Assembly (NCBI RefSeq): GCF_003095395.1
Contig: NZ_QEIJ01000001.1
Location: 248,001-312,000, forward strand
Direction: 5' to 3'
Source: Microbacterium sp. Gd 4-13
Lineage (GTDB): Bacteria > Actinomycetota > Actinomycetes > Actinomycetales > Microbacteriaceae
Length of the DNA stretch: 64,000 bases
Each line of letters starts with the position of its first letter. The first letter of the stretch is position 1. The position numbers and the translations under genes were made by a program. Under the pieces are notes generated by a model that saw only the letters and a list, made by a program, of their open reading frames with translations, did not search any database and was not told the origin of the DNA. Below are positions 34,137 through 43,235 of this stretch, in pieces.

Positions 34137-34817
34137 ATGAGCGAGCTCACCCCCGACGCGTACCGCGCGGTCGACGCCTATCTGTCCGAGACCCTCGTCG
34201 GACACGACCCCGCTCTCGAGGCGGCCGTGGCAGACCAGGATGCTGCGGGGCTGCCCTCGATCGAGGTGGCACCGGTCAACGGCAAGCTCCTCCACCTGCT
34301 CGTGCGGATGAGCGGCGCGCGCCGGGTGCTCGAGATCGGCACGCTCGGTGCCTACTCGACGATCTGGCTGGCACGGGGCCTTCCCGCCGACGGGCGTGTC
34401 GTCACGATCGAGGCCGAGGCGGCGAATGCCGCCGTCGCCCGCGCGAATCTCGAGCGGGCGGGGGAGAGCGGCCGGGTCGAGGTGCTCGAAGGTCGGGCGG
34501 CCGACGTGCTCCCCACCCTCGCCGGCGGCGAACCGTTCGATCTCGTCTTCATCGACGCCGACAAGGAGTCGAACACGATCTACCTCGACTGGGCGGCCCG
34601 GCTCGGGCGCCCCGGAACCGTCGTGGTCGTCGACAACATCGGCCGCAACGGCGACGTCGCCGACGCCGACACCGTCGACCCGCGGATCGTCGGCACCCGC
34701 GCGGGCCTGGCGATGCTCGGCGGCGACCCGCGATTCGACGCCACCGCGCTGCAGACCCTCGACCGCAAGGGCTGGGACGGCGTGGCCATCGCGCTCGTGA
34801 CGGACGCCGCATCCTGA
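34137..34817 (+). CDS. Class I SAM-dependent O-methyltransferase (caffeoyl-CoA OMT family)
   Basis: 226 residues. SAM-binding motif I VLEIGTLGAYSTIWLARGLP, acidic ribose contact VVTIEAEAANA, and the family's metal-binding stretch DLVFIDADKESNTIYLDWA followed by VVVVDNIGRNG. This belongs to Mg-dependent catechol/caffeoyl-type methyltransferases; mycobacterial relatives are of unknown substrate. ATG at 34137 with GAGG 8 bases upstream. It lies between the SGNH hydrolase and eno in a common direction; a link to either is not evident. Confidence 0.9.
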   Translation: MSELTPDAYRAVDAYLSETLVGHDPALEAAVADQDAAGLPSIEVAPVNGKLLHLLVRMSGARRVLEIGTLGAYSTIWLARGLPADGRVVTIEAEAANAAVARANLERAGESGRVEVLEGRAADVLPTLAGGEPFDLVFIDADKESNTIYLDWAARLGRPGTVVVVDNIGRNGDVADADTVDPRIVGTRAGLAMLGGDPRFDATALQTLDRKGWDGVAIALVTDAAS

Positions 34818-36194
<1,377 letters not shown>

Positions 36195-36213
36195 CACGCA
36201 GTAACACGCACGA

Positions 36214-36254
36214 CGAGAGGGAGGAACCATGAGCGATCGGGTTCCTCCCTCTCG
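36214..36254 (+). promoter_or_regulatory. Perfect hairpin sequestering the divIC ribosome site
   Basis: Arms CGAGAGGGAGGAACC (36214-36228) and GGTTCCTCCCTCTCG (36240-36254) are perfect 15-mers. The whole Shine-Dalgarno lies in the 5' arm, the start ATG (36229) opens the 11-base loop, and the 3' arm is made of codons 5-9. No T run follows. Folded, this should block translation initiation, or cap the eno message. Confidence 0.8.
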
Positions 36255-36708
36255 CACGTCCGGCCAGGGCGACCCTCGCGTCGACGTGCGCGCGTGGCTG
36301 GGCGGCATCCGCTTCTCCGGGTTCATGGTCATCATGCTCGGGCTCGTGGTGCTCGCCGTGTTCACCCTCGTGCCGACGGTCGGAACGTACGTCGATCAAC
36401 GCCAACAGATCGCGGGACTCCAGGATGCTGTCTCGCTCAGCCAGTCCGAGGTGGACGACCTCGAAGCGCAGCGCGAGCGATGGACGGATCCCGCCTACAT
36501 CACGACGCAGGCCCGTGAGCGTCTCTACTACGTCAAGCCAGGTGAGGTCGTCTATCTCGTCGACGACGACCTGCCCCCGTCGGCCCTCCCTCAGGACGAA
36601 GCTCCGGTGAGCGAGGACGTCGAGCAGACCCGCACCGACTGGATGGCACAGCTCGTGCGATCGGTCACGACGGCAGGTCTCGCCCAGACCGCGGTTCCCG
36701 CCCCCTGA
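36229..36708 (+). CDS. Septum formation initiator family protein (DivIC/FtsL-like)
   Basis: 159 residues. A cytoplasmic N-terminus of about 35 residues, one helix (FSGFMVIMLGLVVLAVFTLVP), then a coiled coil (TYVDQRQQIAGLQDAVSLSQSEVDDLEAQRERW) and the conserved DivIC end TQARERLYYVKPGEVVYLV. It works in the FtsB/FtsL/FtsQ divisome subcomplex. The position after eno and before DUF501 matches the order in mycobacteria. The ribosome site GAGGGAGGA is buried in a perfect 15-bp hairpin that includes codons 5-9. Confidence 0.93.
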   Translation: MSDRVPPSRTSGQGDPRVDVRAWLGGIRFSGFMVIMLGLVVLAVFTLVPTVGTYVDQRQQIAGLQDAVSLSQSEVDDLEAQRERWTDPAYITTQARERLYYVKPGEVVYLVDDDLPPSALPQDEAPVSEDVEQTRTDWMAQLVRSVTTAGLAQTAVPAP

Positions 36709-36754
36709 CATCGCGGTCGGCGCCGCCGATCGGCGTGAGGGGCGCGCCGCACGG

Positions 36755-36760
36755 TAGCCT
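36755..36760 (+). promoter_or_regulatory. -10 box of leaderless DUF501 gene
   Basis: TAGCCT ends 7 bases before the ATG at 36768, and no ribosome site is present. Transcription would start at the start codon. Confidence 0.5.
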
Positions 36761-36767
36761 GGGGTCG

Positions 36768-37286
36768 ATGAGTACGCCGCCCTACCCGCCGGTCACCGAC
36801 GCTGAGCTCGCCGTGCTCCGCGAGCAGCTCGGGCGCCCCGCGCGCGGCGTGGTCGGCATCGCCGCGCGTTGCGTCTGCGGCAACCCGACCGTCGTCGCGA
36901 CCCTTCCGCGTCTCGACGACGGATCACCGTTCCCGACGTTCTACTACCTCACGCATCCGGCCGCCACGGCAGCGATGTCGACGCTCGAGGCGGATCACGT
37001 GATGCGCGAGTTCACCGACGAGCTCGCCGAGGACGACCTCGAGCGCGACGCGTACCTCCGCGCACACGAGGCGTATCTGCGCGATCGGGCCCAGTACGGC
37101 GAGCCCGAGGAGATCGCCGGTGTGTCGGCCGGTGGCATGCCGACACGGGTCAAGTGCCTCCACGCCCTGGCGGGCCACGCGCTCGCCGCCGGCCCGGGGG
37201 TGAATCCCATCGGCGACCGCGCACTCGAACGCTCCACCTGGTCGCCCGAGCAGTGCGTCTGCGTGAGTCCGGGAGCGGCGGCATGA
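36768..37286 (+). CDS. DUF501 domain protein
   Basis: 172 residues, soluble. Matches the DUF501 family of actinobacteria: LREQLGRPARGVVGIAARCVCGNPTVV at the N-terminus, FPTFYYLTHPAATAAMSTLEADHVM in the middle, and VKCLHALAGHALAAGPGVNPIGD at the end. Conserved cysteines (RCVCG, KCLH, CVCVS) could bind metal, but no function is established. In mycobacteria it sits between divIC and the exopolyphosphatase gene; here a subtilisin-like protease takes the downstream place, overlapping it by ATGA. ATG has a -10 box 7 bases upstream. Confidence 0.93.
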   Translation: MSTPPYPPVTDAELAVLREQLGRPARGVVGIAARCVCGNPTVVATLPRLDDGSPFPTFYYLTHPAATAAMSTLEADHVMREFTDELAEDDLERDAYLRAHEAYLRDRAQYGEPEEIAGVSAGGMPTRVKCLHALAGHALAAGPGVNPIGDRALERSTWSPEQCVCVSPGAAA

Positions 37287-38575
37287 AGCGCTTCGCCGCG
37301 GCCGTCCTCTCGATGGTCGTGGCGGGCACGCTGGTCGGGGCGGCGACCCCGGCTCCTCCCGTGGTCGACGATCCCGCCGACGGCGTGAGAGCGGCGGAGT
37401 ACTGGCTCGATCAGTACGGCGTCCGCGAGGCGTGGAACACCACCCGCGGCGCCGGCTCGCGGATCGCCATCATCGACACGGGTATCGCGTCGGGGCCGGT
37501 GGAGTTCACCGGCGCTGTCGCCGGGGGTATCGACGTCTCCGGCGTGGGCACGCCCGACGGACGCACCCCGGTGGGCGGCACCGACCGCGCGCACGGCAGC
37601 TGGGTCGCGTCGCTCGCGGGCGCGCGGGGCACCGGTGACGGGCGGGGGATGATCGGCGTCGCCCCCGAAGCTGAACTGCTGTCCGTCTCCGTCGGGTTCG
37701 GCGGCACCTCTTCGGTGTCGTTCATCCAGCAGATCGCCGAAGCCATCCACTGGTCGGTCGACAACGGCGCCAACGTGATCAACCTCTCCTTCACGACGAA
37801 CACCCTCGACTGGGATGAGACCTGGGACGAGGCGTTCCAGTACGCGTTCGACAACGACGTCGTCGTCATCGTCGCGGCGGGAAACCGCGGGAGCGGAACC
37901 AACCGCGTCGGCGCACCCGCCACGATCCCCGGTGTGTTGACCGTCGGGGGCGTCGATCCGTCGGGCGTCGCGAGTCAGGAAGCATCCACTCAAGGCATCA
38001 CCATCGGGGTCTCGGCTCCCAGCGAGCGTCTTCTCGGCGTTTCGCCGAGCGGTCAGCTCGTCTGGTGGGACGGCACGAGCGGCGCGGCCCCGCTGGTCGC
38101 GGGGATCGCCGCCCTCATCCGCTCGGCGCACCCCGAGCTCGACGCCGACAACGTGATCAACCGACTGATCAAGACCGCCAGTCCCGTGCCCGGGATCGCC
38201 GCGCTGCCCGATCCCCTCTACGGGTACGGTCTCGTGAACGCCTCCGCGGCGGTCACCGCGCAGGTGGCGACCGTCGACGAGAGCCCGCTCGGGCTGACGC
38301 TGGAGGAGTGGATCCGCCTCTACCGCCGGGCCGACGCCGCGCCCGCGCCCGCGGTCACGCCGACCCCGGTGGAGGTGCCCCCGCTTCCCGATGCCGAGGA
38401 GCGTTCCTCGGAGGCTTCGCCGTTCGTCCCGAGCGGCGACACCCTGCTCTATGGGACGGTGCCGCTCGTGGCGGGCACGCTCGCGGCTATAATGATCTCG
38501 CTCGGCTTCACCGCTGCTGTCCGGCGCATCAGATCGGCGCGCGCATCTCGCGGGCCAAGCCGCACCATCATCTAG
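37283..38575 (+). CDS. S8 (subtilisin-like) serine peptidase, secreted and membrane-anchored
   Basis: 430 residues. Signal peptide 1-22 (AAAVLSMVVAGTLVGAA). The catalytic triad is complete: Asp65 in IAIIDTGIA, His104 in DRAHGSWVAS, Ser266 in DGTSGAAPLVAG, with oxyanion Asn in AAGNRGSG. A Pro-rich stretch (PAPAVTPTPVEVPPLPD) leads to a C-terminal helix (VPLVAGTLAAIMISLGFTAAV) and a basic tail. This topology resembles mycosins of type VII secretion, but no ESX genes are nearby, so a separate envelope protease role is likelier. ATGA overlap with DUF501 shows translational coupling. Confidence 0.93.
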   Translation: MKRFAAAVLSMVVAGTLVGAATPAPPVVDDPADGVRAAEYWLDQYGVREAWNTTRGAGSRIAIIDTGIASGPVEFTGAVAGGIDVSGVGTPDGRTPVGGTDRAHGSWVASLAGARGTGDGRGMIGVAPEAELLSVSVGFGGTSSVSFIQQIAEAIHWSVDNGANVINLSFTTNTLDWDETWDEAFQYAFDNDVVVIVAAGNRGSGTNRVGAPATIPGVLTVGGVDPSGVASQEASTQGITIGVSAPSERLLGVSPSGQLVWWDGTSGAAPLVAGIAALIRSAHPELDADNVINRLIKTASPVPGIAALPDPLYGYGLVNASAAVTAQVATVDESPLGLTLEEWIRLYRRADAAPAPAVTPTPVEVPPLPDAEERSSEASPFVPSGDTLLYGTVPLVAGTLAAIMISLGFTAAVRRIRSARASRGPSRTII

Positions 38576-38588
38576 GAGTTCTTCCACC

Positions 38589-39998
38589 GTGACCAACACC
38601 GTTCCCAGGATCCTCATCGTCGGTGGCGGATACGCGGGGTTCTACACCGCGTGGCACTTCGAGAAGCGGTCCCGCCGCGGCGAAGCGGATGTCACGATCG
38701 TCGACCCGCTGCCGTACATGACCTACCAGCCGTTCCTCCCCGAGGTCGCGGCCGGCGCCATCGAACCCCGCCACGCCGTCGTCGCCCTGCGTCGCCACCT
38801 GAAGCGCACGACGGTCGTCACGGCGAAGGTCACCAAGATCGACCACGCGAACAAGGTCGCCACGATCACGCCCGCCGAGGGCGAGCCGTGGCAGCAGGAG
38901 TACGACCAGATCGTCGTCACCGCCGGAGCCGTCTCGCGCACCTTCCCGATCCCGGGCATCGCCGACAACGCGATCGGACTCAAGACCATCGAAGAGGCCG
39001 TCGCCGTGCGCGACCGCCTCATGTCGAACTTCGACCGTGCGTCGGTGCTCCCCGCCGGCCCTGAGCGCGAGAGACTCCTCACGGTCGTCGTCGTCGGCGG
39101 CGGTTTCGCCGGCATCGAGGTCTTCGCCGAGCTGCGCTCGCTGGCATCGGCGCTGCTGAAGGACTACCCGCAGCTGTCGTTCGACGAGACCCACTTCCAC
39201 CTCATCGAGGCGATGGGGCGCATCATGCCCGAGGTCTCGCTGAAGACGAGCGAGTGGGTGCTGAAAGACCTCGCCAAGCGCGGCGCGTTCGTGCACCTCG
39301 ACACGCAGCTGCAGAGCGCGGTCGACGGCATCGTGCAGCTGTCGACGGGCGAGACGATCCCGACCGACCTCATCGTCTGGACCGCCGGCGTCATGGCCAA
39401 CCCGACCGTCGTGCGCGGCGGCGACCTGCCCGTCGAGGAGCGCGGACGCATCCGCACCCGTCCCGACCTGCGTGTCGGCACCGACGACGAGATCGTCGAG
39501 GGCGCCTGGGCCGCCGGTGACGTGTCGGCCGTCCCCGACCTCTCCGGTGGTGGTGTCGGCGGTTTCTGCGTGCCGAACGCCCAGCACGCCGTCCGTCAGG
39601 GCAAGCTCCTCGCGAAGAACGTGCTCGCGGTCGTCCGCGGCGAAGAGCCGAAGAACTACTTCCACAAGAACCTGGGAGCCGTCGCCGGCCTCGGTCTCTA
39701 CAACGGCGTCTTCCAGTCGGGCAACATCGCTCTCAAGGGCCTCATCGCGTGGTTCGCCCACCGCGGTTACCACGGTATGGCGATGCCCTCGTGGGAGCGC
39801 AAGATCCGCGTGGTGTGGGGATGGATCAACAACTTCTTCCTCGGTCGCGACATCGTCAGCCTCGAGGCCGTCCAGACCCCCCGTGCCGTGTTCGAAGAGT
39901 TCGCCGCTCGTCCGAAGCCCCCGCAGCCCGCGGCGGTCGAGGAGTCGAAGCCGGCTGCCGAGAAAGCCGAGCCCGAGAAGGTCGCCGCCGCCGGCTGA
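38589..39998 (+). CDS. ndh: Type II NADH dehydrogenase (NDH-2)
   Basis: 469 residues. Single-subunit, non-proton-pumping NADH:quinone oxidoreductase bound to the inner membrane face. FAD motif ILIVGGGYAGFYTAWHF at the N-terminus, NADH motif VVVVGGGFAGIEVFAEL in the middle, WAAGDVSAVPD (FAD contact), quinone-site sequence NAQHAVRQGKLLAKN, and a C-terminal amphipathic membrane-binding region (HRGYHGMAMPSWERKIRVVWGWINNFFLGRD). The last 40 residues are Pro/Ala/Glu-rich. GTG start; AGGAG overlaps the stop codon of the peptidase gene. A strong hairpin follows. Confidence 0.95.
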   Translation: MTNTVPRILIVGGGYAGFYTAWHFEKRSRRGEADVTIVDPLPYMTYQPFLPEVAAGAIEPRHAVVALRRHLKRTTVVTAKVTKIDHANKVATITPAEGEPWQQEYDQIVVTAGAVSRTFPIPGIADNAIGLKTIEEAVAVRDRLMSNFDRASVLPAGPERERLLTVVVVGGGFAGIEVFAELRSLASALLKDYPQLSFDETHFHLIEAMGRIMPEVSLKTSEWVLKDLAKRGAFVHLDTQLQSAVDGIVQLSTGETIPTDLIVWTAGVMANPTVVRGGDLPVEERGRIRTRPDLRVGTDDEIVEGAWAAGDVSAVPDLSGGGVGGFCVPNAQHAVRQGKLLAKNVLAVVRGEEPKNYFHKNLGAVAGLGLYNGVFQSGNIALKGLIAWFAHRGYHGMAMPSWERKIRVVWGWINNFFLGRDIVSLEAVQTPRAVFEEFAARPKPPQPAAVEESKPAAEKAEPEKVAAAG

Positions 39999-40013
39999 TC
40001 CGCCCGCGTCGTC

Positions 40014-40052
40014 GAACGAGCCGGTGCACCCTGCGGGGTGCCCGGCTCGTTC
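40014..40052 (+). terminator. Strong hairpin after ndh
   Basis: Arms GAACGAGCCGG / CCGGCTCGTTC (11 bp) continue into GCACCC / GGGTGC with a single bulged T and a 4-base loop. No T run follows. It separates ndh from the tRNA gene. Confidence 0.75.
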
Positions 40053-40102
40053 TGCACCGGCACTACGGTGGTGGTGTCGGCGACGTGCAGGTGCCGGCAC
40101 CG

Positions 40103-40175
40103 GCCCCCGTAGCCCAATGGCAGAGGCAGGCGACTTAAAATCGCTTCAGTCTGGGTTCGAGTCCCAGCGGGGGCA
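40103..40175 (+). tRNA. tRNA with anticodon TAA (would read UUA/Leu), short variable arm
   Basis: 73 nt. Acceptor GCCCCCG / CGGGGGC, anticodon stem GGCGA / TCGCT around loop CTTAAAA (anticodon TAA), T-arm CTGGG-TTCGAGT-CCCAG, discriminator A, no encoded CCA. The variable loop is only TCAGT, a class I arm, whereas bacterial tRNA-Leu has a long class II arm. The D-stem has a C/A mismatch or bulge. Identity as tRNA-Leu therefore rests on the anticodon and A73 only. Confidence 0.8.
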
Positions 40176-40198
40176 CATCCGAGCGGTCGGTTCGGCGC

Positions 40199-40492
40199 TC
40201 ACCCGGCCGCGCCGGGGAACACCATCTCGAACGTTCCGATGCGCAGGGTGACGCCCTCCGGACGCCGCAGCAGCGTGAGCATCGTGTGGGTGCACGACCG
40301 GCATCGCACGATCGCGCCGGCCTCGTCGAGTTCGACGAGCGCTTCGGCGAGCACGCTCTGATCGCCGCACGTTCCGCAGGTGAGCTGCAGCAGGGTCGCA
40401 TCGGACTGCAGGGCGTCGGACAGCAGTCCCGCGACCGCATTACCGTCGACGATCACGCTTTCGACCGTGTCGCCCGGTTTCACTCTGACCAT
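40199..40492 (-). CDS. Small zinc-ribbon-like protein (DUF6510-type)
   Basis: 97 residues. Two CxxC pairs, LTCGTCGDQ at about 43-46 and VRCRSCTHT at about 67-70, suit a zinc ribbon or similar metal site. The N-terminal part is helical (NAVAGLLSDALQSDATLLQL) and the C-terminus is beta-rich (VTLRIGTFEMVF). ATG at 40492 has GGAGG 6 bases upstream, lying in the last codons of the flavin reductase gene; a longer frame upstream is a shadow. It is the third gene of the Moco/FNR operon and may be a scaffold or electron-transfer partner. Function is unproven. Confidence 0.8.
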   Translation of the reverse strand: MVRVKPGDTVESVIVDGNAVAGLLSDALQSDATLLQLTCGTCGDQSVLAEALVELDEAGAIVRCRSCTHTMLTLLRRPEGVTLRIGTFEMVFPGAAG

Positions 40493-40494
40493 CC

Positions 40495-41211
40495 CTATCC
40501 TCCGAATCGCTCGGTGCGCACGCGCGCGGGGTCGTGGCCGAGGGCGACCAGCGCCGTCGCGACCGTCTCGACGAAGCCGGTCGGACCGCACACGAACACC
40601 GCCGGCGACTGCGCGGGCGACCACGCAGCATCCCGCAACAGGTCTTGGCTCACGCGACCTGCCGGCCGCGTCCACCCGACCGGTGCCTCGCGCGTGTAGG
40701 CCCAGGTGACGTCGACACCGTCGCCGAGCGTTCCGATCTCGTCGCGGTACATGGCATCGTCGGGGCGCCGCACCGAGTACAGCAGACGGAACGGCGCCGC
40801 GGAGGCGGACGCGGCGCGTGCGCGCGCCATCGCGATCAGCGGAACGATCCCCGATCCGCCGGCGATGAGCTGCACGGGGGAGGGGTCGTCGTCGCGCCAG
40901 ACGAAGTACGCGCCGAGGGGGCCCTTCACCTCGACGGCGTCGCCGGGGCGCGCGTCGAGCACGAGGTAGGGCGACACCTCGCCGTCCGGAACCTCGTCGA
41001 CCCCCAGCTCGACCTGCTCACCGGGGCCGAAGGAGGCGATCGAATACGAACGGACGGCCTGATAACCGTCCTCGGCCGTCAGGCGAAGATCGAGGTGCTG
41101 CCCGGGGAGGTTGCCCGTCCACCCCGGCACGTCCAGACGCAGCACGCGCGCGCTCGGAGTCGAGGGCTCGATCGCGGCAAGAGTGGCTGGCAACCAGCCG
41201 CCGACGCTCAC
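40495..41211 (-). CDS. FAD/NAD(P)-binding flavin oxidoreductase (ferredoxin reductase-like)
   Basis: 238 residues from the GTG at 41211, which overlaps the upstream stop (GTGA). FAD-binding beta-barrel: LPGQHLDLRLTAEDGYQAVRSYSIASFG; NAD(P) domain: VQLIAGGSGIVPLIAMARA, FRLLYSVRRPDDAMYRDEI and the late VFVCGPTGFVETVATALVALG. There is no 2Fe-2S domain. Such modules take electrons from NAD(P)H and pass them to a partner; the molybdopterin oxidoreductase encoded just upstream is the natural candidate. The protein ends FGG, typical of this family. Confidence 0.92.
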   Translation of the reverse strand: MSVGGWLPATLAAIEPSTPSARVLRLDVPGWTGNLPGQHLDLRLTAEDGYQAVRSYSIASFGPGEQVELGVDEVPDGEVSPYLVLDARPGDAVEVKGPLGAYFVWRDDDPSPVQLIAGGSGIVPLIAMARARAASASAAPFRLLYSVRRPDDAMYRDEIGTLGDGVDVTWAYTREAPVGWTRPAGRVSQDLLRDAAWSPAQSPAVFVCGPTGFVETVATALVALGHDPARVRTERFGG

Positions 41212-41801
41212 CAATAGCGTTCCTCGGTCCAGGGGTCGCCGTGCAGGTTGTACCCGTTCTGCTCCCAGAATCCCGGATCATCGTGCTTCTGCATGGTCAG
41301 TCCGCGCACCCACTTCGCGCTCTTCCAGAAGTACAGGTGCGGCACGAGCAGCCTCGCGGGCCCTCCGTGCTCGGGATCGAGCGGTTCACCGCCGAACTCG
41401 AACGCCACCCACGCCTTACCTCCGAGCAGGTCGGCCATCGCGATGTTCGTGGTGTACCCGCCGTACGAGTGCGCCATCGCGTAGGCGAAGTCGGTGTCGA
41501 CGCCCGCGAAGAGGGTGTCGAGCGAAACGCCCCGCCACGAGGTGCCGAGCTTGGACCACCGGGTCACGCAGTGGATGTCGGTGTCGACCTCTTCGATCGG
41601 CAGATCGTGCAGCTGGTCCCATGACCAGGTGGTTGTCGTGTTCTTCTCGGTCTGGATGCTGAAGCTCCACTCCGCGGTATCGATCCGCGGGGTCGGCCCG
41701 GCGGAGAGTACGGGGAAATCCTCGGTCAGGTACTGGCCGGGAGGGAGCTTCGGGTCGGACTCGCGCCTGCGAGCCCTGAAGCCTCGGGAGAAAACGGCCA
41801 T
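41208..41801 (-). CDS. Sulfite oxidase-like molybdopterin-dependent oxidoreductase
   Basis: 197 residues, a single oxidoreductase molybdopterin-binding domain without the dimerisation domain of true sulfite oxidases. The molybdenum-ligand cysteine is in DIHCVTRWSKLGTSWRGV; HSYGGYTTNIAMADLLGGKAWVAFEF and LLVPHLYFWKSAKWVRGL are further family sequences. No Tat or other signal peptide is seen (the early RARRR lacks a hydrophobic region), so it is probably cytosolic. ATG at 41801 has AAGGA upstream. It overlaps the flavin reductase gene, indicating a two-component enzyme. Substrate unknown: sulfoxides, sulfite or N-oxides are possible. Confidence 0.9.
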   Translation of the reverse strand: MAVFSRGFRARRRESDPKLPPGQYLTEDFPVLSAGPTPRIDTAEWSFSIQTEKNTTTTWSWDQLHDLPIEEVDTDIHCVTRWSKLGTSWRGVSLDTLFAGVDTDFAYAMAHSYGGYTTNIAMADLLGGKAWVAFEFGGEPLDPEHGGPARLLVPHLYFWKSAKWVRGLTMQKHDDPGFWEQNGYNLHGDPWTEERYW

Positions 41802-41913
41802 GAGGGTCCTTTCGGTCCGTCGGCGCGATGCATGCGCGCCCCGCACCAGGGTACGGCGCGGACGGCCCCGGCGGGAGAGACGTGCGGGCCCGACTCCCGA
41901 CGGCCCCGTCCGC

Positions 41914-41919
41914 TAGTCT
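41914..41919 (+). promoter_or_regulatory. Candidate -10 box for the GAF-domain kinase gene
   Basis: TAGTCT, 40 bases before the ATG at 41959. The leader includes TTTGGGGGG as a weak ribosome site. Confidence 0.35.
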
Positions 41920-41958
41920 TTCCATTCAGGCGCATCAGAGTTGCTTTGGGGGGCAACC

Positions 41959-43176
41959 ATGACCGTGACAGAACCGACGACCAGTGCGAGAACGCTCGTT
42001 CTCACCGAGACGGTCGACCGATTGTCGACCGCGACGAGTTCCGCTCAGGTCACCGCGATCGTCGCAGAAGCCGTGCGCGCTCTCACCGGGGCCGACGGAG
42101 CGACCTTCGTGCTCCGCGAAGACGACCAGTGCTTCTACGCCGACGAGAACGCGATCGCGCCGCTGTGGAAGGGCAGCAGATTCTCGGTGAACGCGTGCGT
42201 GAGCGGGTGGTCGATGCTGCACCGGCAGACGGTCGTCATCGCCGACATCTACGACGACGACCGCGTCCCGCACGATGCGTACCGACCGACCTTCGTCTCG
42301 AGCCTGTGCATGGCGCCCATCCGCTCGTCGGATCCGATCGGCGTCCTCGGCGCGTACTGGGCTGAGCCCCATGTCCCCGAGCCGGAGGTGGTGCGTCACC
42401 TGGAGGTGCTCGCCAACAGCACCGCGGTGGCTCTCGAGAACCTGGAGCTGCGGGGGGCCATCGCCCGCCGCAGCGCGGAACGCGACCAGGAGGCCGCGCG
42501 GGCGGACGAGCTCGATGCCGCCATGCACTCGCTGGTGCACGACCTGCGCGGGCCCCTCGGCGCAATGATGGGCTTCTCCGAGCTGGTCGCCGACGGCACG
42601 GCGACCGACGTCGCCAGCGCCGCCGCCTACGCCCACTCCGCGCTGGGCGCCGGTCGGCGCATGTCGGATCAGATCGACCGGATGCTGTCGGTCTACCGCC
42701 TCTCGACCGAACCGCTGCACGTCGAGCCGGTCGATCTGAGCGCGGTCGCGGAAGGGATCGCCGCCGACCTTCGTGTGCAGGGCCGCGCCCACGGCGTGAC
42801 CATCGAGGTCGAACCGGCCATCCGGGTCTCGGCGGATCCCGCGATGGTGCACCTGCTGCTGAGCAACCTGTTCGACAACGCGGTGAAATACACCTCCACG
42901 ACCGACGACGCGACGATCCGGCTGCGCTGCGTCGGATCGGACGGAGCGTTCCGCACGCTCGAGGTGAGCGACAACGGCGTGGGATTCGACGCCTCCGATG
43001 CCGACCGCGTCTTCCGTCCCCTCACGCGTCTTCACAGCGAAGACGAGTTCCCCGGCACCGGCCTCGGGCTCGCGTCGGTGTCGAGGATCGTCGCGCTCCA
43101 CGGCGGGGCGGTCTCCGCGAGCGGGGCGAAGGGCGTCGGCGCTGTCTTCACGTTCTCACTGCCGACGGCGACCTGA
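41959..43176 (+). CDS. Soluble GAF-domain sensor histidine kinase
   Basis: 405 residues, no membrane segment. Residues about 10-165 form a GAF domain (VRALTGADGATFVLREDDQCFYADENAIAPLWKG...; GVLGAYWAEPHVP). HisKA follows with phosphoacceptor LVHDLRGPLGAMMGFSELV, then HATPase motifs LLSNLFDNAVKYT, VSDNGVGFD and GTGLGLASVSRIVALHGG. It should sense a cytosolic small molecule or redox cue. No response regulator gene is adjacent, so it is an orphan kinase in this window. ATG at 41959; a TTG 18 bases upstream in frame is less likely. Confidence 0.92.
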   Translation: MTVTEPTTSARTLVLTETVDRLSTATSSAQVTAIVAEAVRALTGADGATFVLREDDQCFYADENAIAPLWKGSRFSVNACVSGWSMLHRQTVVIADIYDDDRVPHDAYRPTFVSSLCMAPIRSSDPIGVLGAYWAEPHVPEPEVVRHLEVLANSTAVALENLELRGAIARRSAERDQEAARADELDAAMHSLVHDLRGPLGAMMGFSELVADGTATDVASAAAYAHSALGAGRRMSDQIDRMLSVYRLSTEPLHVEPVDLSAVAEGIAADLRVQGRAHGVTIEVEPAIRVSADPAMVHLLLSNLFDNAVKYTSTTDDATIRLRCVGSDGAFRTLEVSDNGVGFDASDADRVFRPLTRLHSEDEFPGTGLGLASVSRIVALHGGAVSASGAKGVGAVFTFSLPTAT

Positions 43177-43235
43177 CCGCCGCGCTGCGGCCGATGGTTC
43201 TAGGCTGACCCCACACGCGGAGGGAGACGCACACG

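Noticed and set aside
36869..37283. N-terminal extension of the S8 peptidase frame
   Set aside because: It overlaps DUF501 in another phase and has no signal sequence; the ATG at 37283 begins a clear signal peptide.
37283..38575. Mycosin of a type VII secretion system
   Set aside because: Topology is similar, but no ESX ATPase, EccB-E or WXG100 genes are nearby, so only S8 peptidase is claimed.
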